In this document: piece after piece, positions 62,925 to 64,000 of the stretch
How positions within the stretch are numbered: the first letter of the stretch is position 1
Layout of the letters: each line of letters starts with the position of its first letter
NCBI GenBank assembly: GCA_028456385.1
Contig: JALNQF010000013.1
Span: 124,001-188,000 of the forward strand
Direction of reading: 5' to 3'
Origin: Ophiosphaerella korrae
Lineage: Eukaryota > Ascomycota > Dothideomycetes > Pleosporales > Phaeosphaeriaceae
DNA length: 64,000 bases
Program-made: the position numbers and the translations under genes
Notes under the pieces: generated by a model
The model's database searches: none
What the model was told of the DNA's origin: nothing
Seen by the model: only the letters and a program-made list of their open reading frames with translations

Positions 62925-63551
62925 CGCAAGAGAGAAGAAATAAGCTAAGCGTTCTCAATTTGCATGCTGATCTAAGAAGATGAGTGGCTTGCCCTAGCAA
63001 ATCCTTGCTTACTGAGGTGCGGTGCAGAGTTACGTTTCGACGATCTATTATATCGAACTCGTCATACCACGTAGAGTGGCATCCAATGTATCTGACTGTG
63101 ACACATCAGTAGCTAATCATGTCAACCCGTAGAACTTGTCGGATGAGGGTCAAGGGCGACGCATCTCGCTGCAGCTAGATCTTAAAGCAGGTTTCATATG
63201 CATGAAGCTTGTGAGGTGCTATCTGCGGGTACGCAACAATCAGAACTAGGCAAGTATATCAGCTGATTATTTCAACATCCTCGTCGATCGCTGCGTATCT
63301 AGCGCCCCACATTCCCTGCTAGCTATTATTGAACGCTGAACAATGTTCTCACCGATTATGCTAACTCGCGTTGCATACTCTGTGGCGAATATGCAGTATG
63401 CACTGACAAAGAGCACATGTCAGGTGCATGTGCGGATAGGTAGTGCGCCGCAAACCTTGTAAGGGTAAGAAGAGCGCATAAAAAGGCATTTACCTCCATA
63501 TCAGCGTCCTTATGGTTTAACATCCCACTCTACTTCAAAAGATTGTCAACC
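62925..63551. other. Intergenic, upstream of the proline-rich gene
   Basis: Nothing coding. A TATA-like GCATAAAAAGG lies near 63476-63486. Confidence 0.4.
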
Positions 63552-64000
63552 ATGGTTACTCCAACCAATACCCCACCTCTTCCTCCTTCTCCTTCTGCAA
63601 CTTCTTTTCCTCCTCCCCCTACCCCTCCTCCTCCTCCCCCTCCTCCTCTTCCTTTTCCTCCGTCTCCTTCTCGAATTAGCGGTACATCTGAACAAGCAGT
63701 TGACAGTACGATATCGGCGTTGGATCGTCTACTATCGGCAGATTACGCGATATTCGAGGGAAACTGGGTTCTACTCACGTCTGAGGAGCTTCATTTGTTT
63801 AAACTGGAACGAAACCAGGTGCCATATGCGACTTCATCTTATGTCCAAGTGGATGAACTTGCAGGTGCTATAGCCAAACTTCAATTTGGAAAACATCCTG
63901 CAATGGCGGAACTCGCGAAAATAGCACTTCCAGGGATGAAAAACCTCGCTACCGAACTCAAATGCGACAACTGGACGATTATTAATGCGTTATGTTATCG
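63552..64000 (+). CDS. Proline-rich N-terminus protein (runs off right edge)
   Basis: Open from ATG 63552 to the window edge (149 codons, no stop). Residues 1-45 are Pro/Ser/Thr-rich with polyproline runs encoded by CCT/CCC repeats. The following part looks globular and helical (EQAVDSTISALDRLLSADYA, LTSEELHLFKLERNQ, KHPAMAELAKIALPGMKNLA). Family cannot be set from the visible part. Confidence 0.6.
   Translation, partial: MVTPTNTPPLPPSPSATSFPPPPTPPPPPPPPLPFPPSPSRISGTSEQAVDSTISALDRLLSADYAIFEGNWVLLTSEELHLFKLERNQVPYATSSYVQVDELAGAIAKLQFGKHPAMAELAKIALPGMKNLATELKCDNWTIINALCY

Noticed and set aside
1..64000. CRISPR arrays, bacterial operons or ribosome-binding sites
   Set aside because: None seen; intron structure shows fungal nuclear DNA.

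Overview
The window is nuclear DNA of a filamentous ascomycete (Pezizomycotina). I cannot name the genus. The evidence is many short introns (about 32-61 bp) with GTA/GTG donors and CTAAC/CTAAT branch points, a fungal Zn2Cys6 regulator, secreted DUF7492, ferritin-like and cupredoxin proteins, an NRPS-like A-T-R reductase, a patatin enzyme and a Copia relic. Most gene models below were rebuilt by joining exons by eye. Junctions that keep frame and use normal splice sites are given explicitly.

Layout. 0-2 kb holds two divergent secreted proteins (DUF7492, ferritin-like). 2.2-28.7 kb is a dense set of small coiled-coil genes, including a bZIP, of which several are intact and several broken. It is interspersed with an F-box gene, a J-like protein with HTD in place of HPD, a truncated methyltransferase, a GPI-type protein, a cupredoxin protein and a kinase-like fragment, and is interrupted by a Copia 3' end at about 8-9.9 kb. 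25.9-36.7 kb holds mini Myb/SANT-like genes, the NRPS-like reductase, a zinc alcohol dehydrogenase with a 102-bp tandem array in its promoter region, and a tiny MADS-like gene. 36.9-40.8 kb holds a zinc-ribbon protein and a P-loop-like/RING/patatin protein. 41.5-49.2 kb is a region of shuffled duplications with two related small kinases (one broken) and several broken ORFs. 49.0-52.7 kb is one continuous ten-exon reading frame joining a class III aminotransferase to a DUF7025-type AAA ATPase. 53-64 kb holds small membrane and orphan proteins, a Zn2Cys6 factor, a gene with eight 7-residue repeats, a cupin-like remnant and a proline-rich gene that runs off the right edge.

Candidate undescribed system. 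A palindromic element, GGNCC-(6-7 nt, A/T-rich)-GGNCC, whose core resembles a MADS CArG box, sits 63-174 bp upstream of the start codon in front of at least eight genes here, often in pairs and between divergent genes. Its neighbours are small coiled-coil proteins, a MADS-like protein, an F-box protein, secreted proteins and the patatin gene. I read this as a shared regulon centred on an expanded family of small coiled-coil/DNA-binding proteins. Several family members carry in-frame stops that can be explained by C-to-T change at CpA, a RIP-like signature. This is inference from sequence only.

Other structure: a second repeated motif, ATCACGTTG, forms a 12-site array upstream of the alcohol dehydrogenase and recurs on both sides of the NRPS-like gene. 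The aminotransferase-AAA gene uses two apparent GC-AG introns, and its last exon is duplicated in inverted orientation 7 kb away.
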